Assembly: GCA_021779635.1 (NCBI GenBank)
Contig: JAJYAH010000282.1
Coordinates: forward strand, 1 to 8,296
Reading direction: 5' to 3'
DNA length: 8,296 bases
Source of the DNA: Pseudomonadota bacterium
GTDB taxonomy: Bacteria > Pseudomonadota > Alphaproteobacteria > Rhizobiales > Xanthobacteraceae
A model generated the notes under the pieces. It had not been told where the DNA came from and ran no database searches. It worked only from the letters and a program-made list of their open reading frames with translations. Every line of letters begins with the position of its first letter. Position 1 is the stretch's first letter. The position numbers were made by a program, and so were the translations under genes. Shown here one piece after another: positions 8,150-8,296 of this stretch.

Positions 8150-8296
8150 CGGCCGGAAGTCGGAATGATGAAACTGCGCAGGATCGAAAACGAGCCTAGG
8201 AGCCCGTCCAGATAGGCGTTACGACGGGCATTTATTGGCAAGTTAGCCGGCTCAGGCGGCGTTTACGAGGGTGAACAGCTTCAGGAGGTTGTGGGC
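8150..8296 (-). mobile_element. Probable end of an insertion sequence (left boundary uncertain)
   Basis: Beyond the putative transposase stop there are about 100 non-coding bases before the metallophosphoesterase promoter region. They contain a 7-bp inverted repeat (GCCCGTC 8202-8208 and GACGGGC 8223-8229, 14-base loop) and the palindrome CCTAGG (8195-8200), plausible pieces of an IS 3' end or transposase terminator. The terminal inverted repeat and target duplication cannot be defined because the other end lies outside the window; the start given is approximate. Confidence 0.4.
8252..8296 (-). CDS. Transposase C-terminus (DDE type, IS1182/IS5-like), gene runs out of window
   Basis: The last 45 bases, read on the minus strand, encode AHNLLKLFTLVNAA followed by TGA (8252-8254). 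The AHNLLKL ending is typical of DDE transposases of the IS1182/IS5-like type, where the protein closes with an Ala-His-Asn-Leu motif soon before the stop. Only 14 residues are visible, so the family is a guess and the integrity of the gene is unknown. Transcription would head toward the metallophosphoesterase gene, on the same strand. Confidence 0.5.
   Translation of the reverse strand, partial: AHNLLKLFTLVNAA

Overview
This window looks like ordinary chromosome from a GC-rich alphaproteobacterium, most likely of the Bradyrhizobium/Rhodopseudomonas group (Nitrobacteraceae). The evidence is strong G/C preference at third codon positions, protein sequences typical of that group (Ppx/GppA next to RlmE, GuaB, CurA-like reductase), and three intergenic inverted-repeat elements that I recognise from memory as dispersed repeats of these genomes. 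No database search was possible, so the taxonomy is an inference.

Left to right: (1) the 3' part of a Ppx/GppA-family phosphatase gene (1-743, +), then a structured repeat (791-889), then rlmE, the 23S rRNA 2'-O-ribose methyltransferase (910-1608, +). (2) A second repeat with twin GC-rich hairpins (1622-1707), lying between the convergent ends of rlmE and a DHA2-type MFS efflux transporter (1728-3200, -). (3) Divergent from the transporter, a small two-helix membrane protein resembling the YqaE/Pmp3 family (3329-3577, +), then a 199-base leader and guaB, IMP dehydrogenase (3777-5267, +). (4) A conserved-looking 207-residue soluble protein of unknown function (5403-6026, +), a third repeat (6070-6187), and a CurA-like NADP-dependent reductase (6235-7260, +). 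(5) Convergent with it across only 19 bases, a calcineurin-like metallophosphoesterase (7280-8122, -). Upstream of that gene the window ends inside what looks like the 3' end of an insertion-sequence transposase (8252-8296, -).

The genes are mainly housekeeping or general metabolism: phosphate/(p)ppGpp-type hydrolysis, ribosome maturation, guanine nucleotide synthesis, drug export and redox detoxification. They do not form one pathway. Ppx/GppA and GuaB both touch guanine nucleotide metabolism but are separated by unrelated genes on both strands. I found no CRISPR array, defence island, toxin-antitoxin pair, biosynthetic cluster, tRNA or rRNA, and no convincing novel multi-gene system. The most notable structure is non-coding: three different nested inverted-repeat elements in three intergenic gaps, one of them ending about 20 bases from the rlmE start, plus an IS end next to a perfect -10 hexamer in front of the phosphoesterase gene.
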